A DNA stretch of 13,008 bases, taken from the NCBI GenBank assembly GCA_027003085.1, contig JALWYR010000210.1:1-13008 (forward strand). The letters are read 5' to 3'. Position numbers and translations under genes: made by a program. Positions within the stretch are counted from its first letter, which is position 1. Each line of letters begins with the position of its first letter. Below, piece after piece: positions 12,845 through 13,008 of the stretch. The stretch comes from Flavobacteriales bacterium. Lineage in GTDB: Bacteria > Bacteroidota > Bacteroidia > Flavobacteriales > Flavobacteriaceae. The notes beneath the pieces were generated by a model. The model did not search any database, was not told the origin of the DNA, and saw only the letters and a list, made by a program, of their open reading frames with translations.

Positions 12845-13008
12845 ATGGGATATTTCAACCCGCGGTATTCCACCAAATCGGCTTTGATGGAACCCACCAA
12901 AAGCTTGGCCTGAATGCGCACCGGAATTTTATTTTCGTCGTCGGTTACCCAAACGGTCAGGCTTTCTTCTTCTTTAAATACCCGTTCGGCTTGGACGTAG
13001 GGCCGTAG
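12832..13008 (-). CDS. DUF3108-domain protein, C-terminal end only
   Basis: The minus strand is open from the right edge of the window to a TAA at 12834-12832, encoding 58 C-terminal residues. The segment 'ESLTVWVTDDENKIPVRIQAKLLVGSIKADLVEYRGL' has the typical ending of DUF3108 proteins (a 'WvtdDenkiPvri...vGsikadL' pattern), a secreted family of unknown function common in Bacteroidota. The gene is convergent with the RlmB gene, overlaps its end by 13 nt, and its start lies outside the window. Confidence 0.8.
   Translation of the reverse strand, partial: LRPYVQAERVFKEEESLTVWVTDDENKIPVRIQAKLLVGSIKADLVEYRGLKYPIHFE

Overview
The window is about 13 kb of chromosomal DNA from a member of the Bacteroidota, probably Flavobacteriales-like; the genus cannot be fixed from the sequence. 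The evidence is a fused CcoN-CcoO cytochrome oxidase subunit, an OprO/P-type porin, signal peptides ending in Ala-Gln, promoters of the Bacteroidota form (TTTG, about 19 nt, TAnnTTTG), and genes without strong Shine-Dalgarno sequences. Coding DNA has moderate GC. Two intergenic stretches are far more GC-rich and repetitive.

Layout: (1) 1-1148 has no convincing gene. It holds a ~140-bp dispersed repeat (61-204), small palindromic repeats of the 'ATTCCCGC...GCGGGAATGAC' kind (about 273-620), and a GC-rich mosaic (about 620-1065). (2) 1149-3902 is a two-gene operon, an outer-membrane porin followed by a long YeeE/YedE-family sulfur-compound transporter. (3) 3903-4423 is a second GC-rich intergenic stretch. 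It carries the same ~140-bp repeat in inverted orientation, so the porin/transporter pair is bracketed by inverted copies. (4) 4424-6232 is a tightly overlapping LemA - TPM - TPM operon. (5) 6246-11589 is the cbb3 cytochrome c oxidase region: ccoS, ccoNO (fusion), ccoQ, ccoP (one heme c), ccoG and ccoH. A good promoter and a CRP/FNR-type dyad lie in front of ccoS. Hairpin terminators separate ccoP from ccoG and ccoG from ccoH, and candidate promoter elements are embedded in or against them. (6) 11659-12018 is a small secreted protein of unknown function, followed by a strong terminator. (7) 12101-12844 is an RlmB-type 2'-O-methyltransferase of the SpoU family. (8) 12832-13008 is the C-terminal end of a convergent DUF3108 gene that runs off the right edge.

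How the genes work together: the cco genes encode a high-affinity terminal oxidase (NO, Q, P) and its assembly factors (S, G, H) for respiration at low oxygen. The copper ATPase gene ccoI, often next to ccoS, is not in the window. The porin and the YeeE-type permease could form a two-membrane import route for a small sulfur anion such as thiosulfate. A CRP/FNR-like dyad upstream of both the porin operon and the cco operon suggests, but does not show, that both respond to oxygen or a related signal.

No clearly undescribed system is visible. The most unusual features are the inverted repeat bracket around the porin/yeeE operon, the porin-YeeE pairing, the promoter/terminator overlaps around ccoG, and the paired CRP/FNR-like sites.
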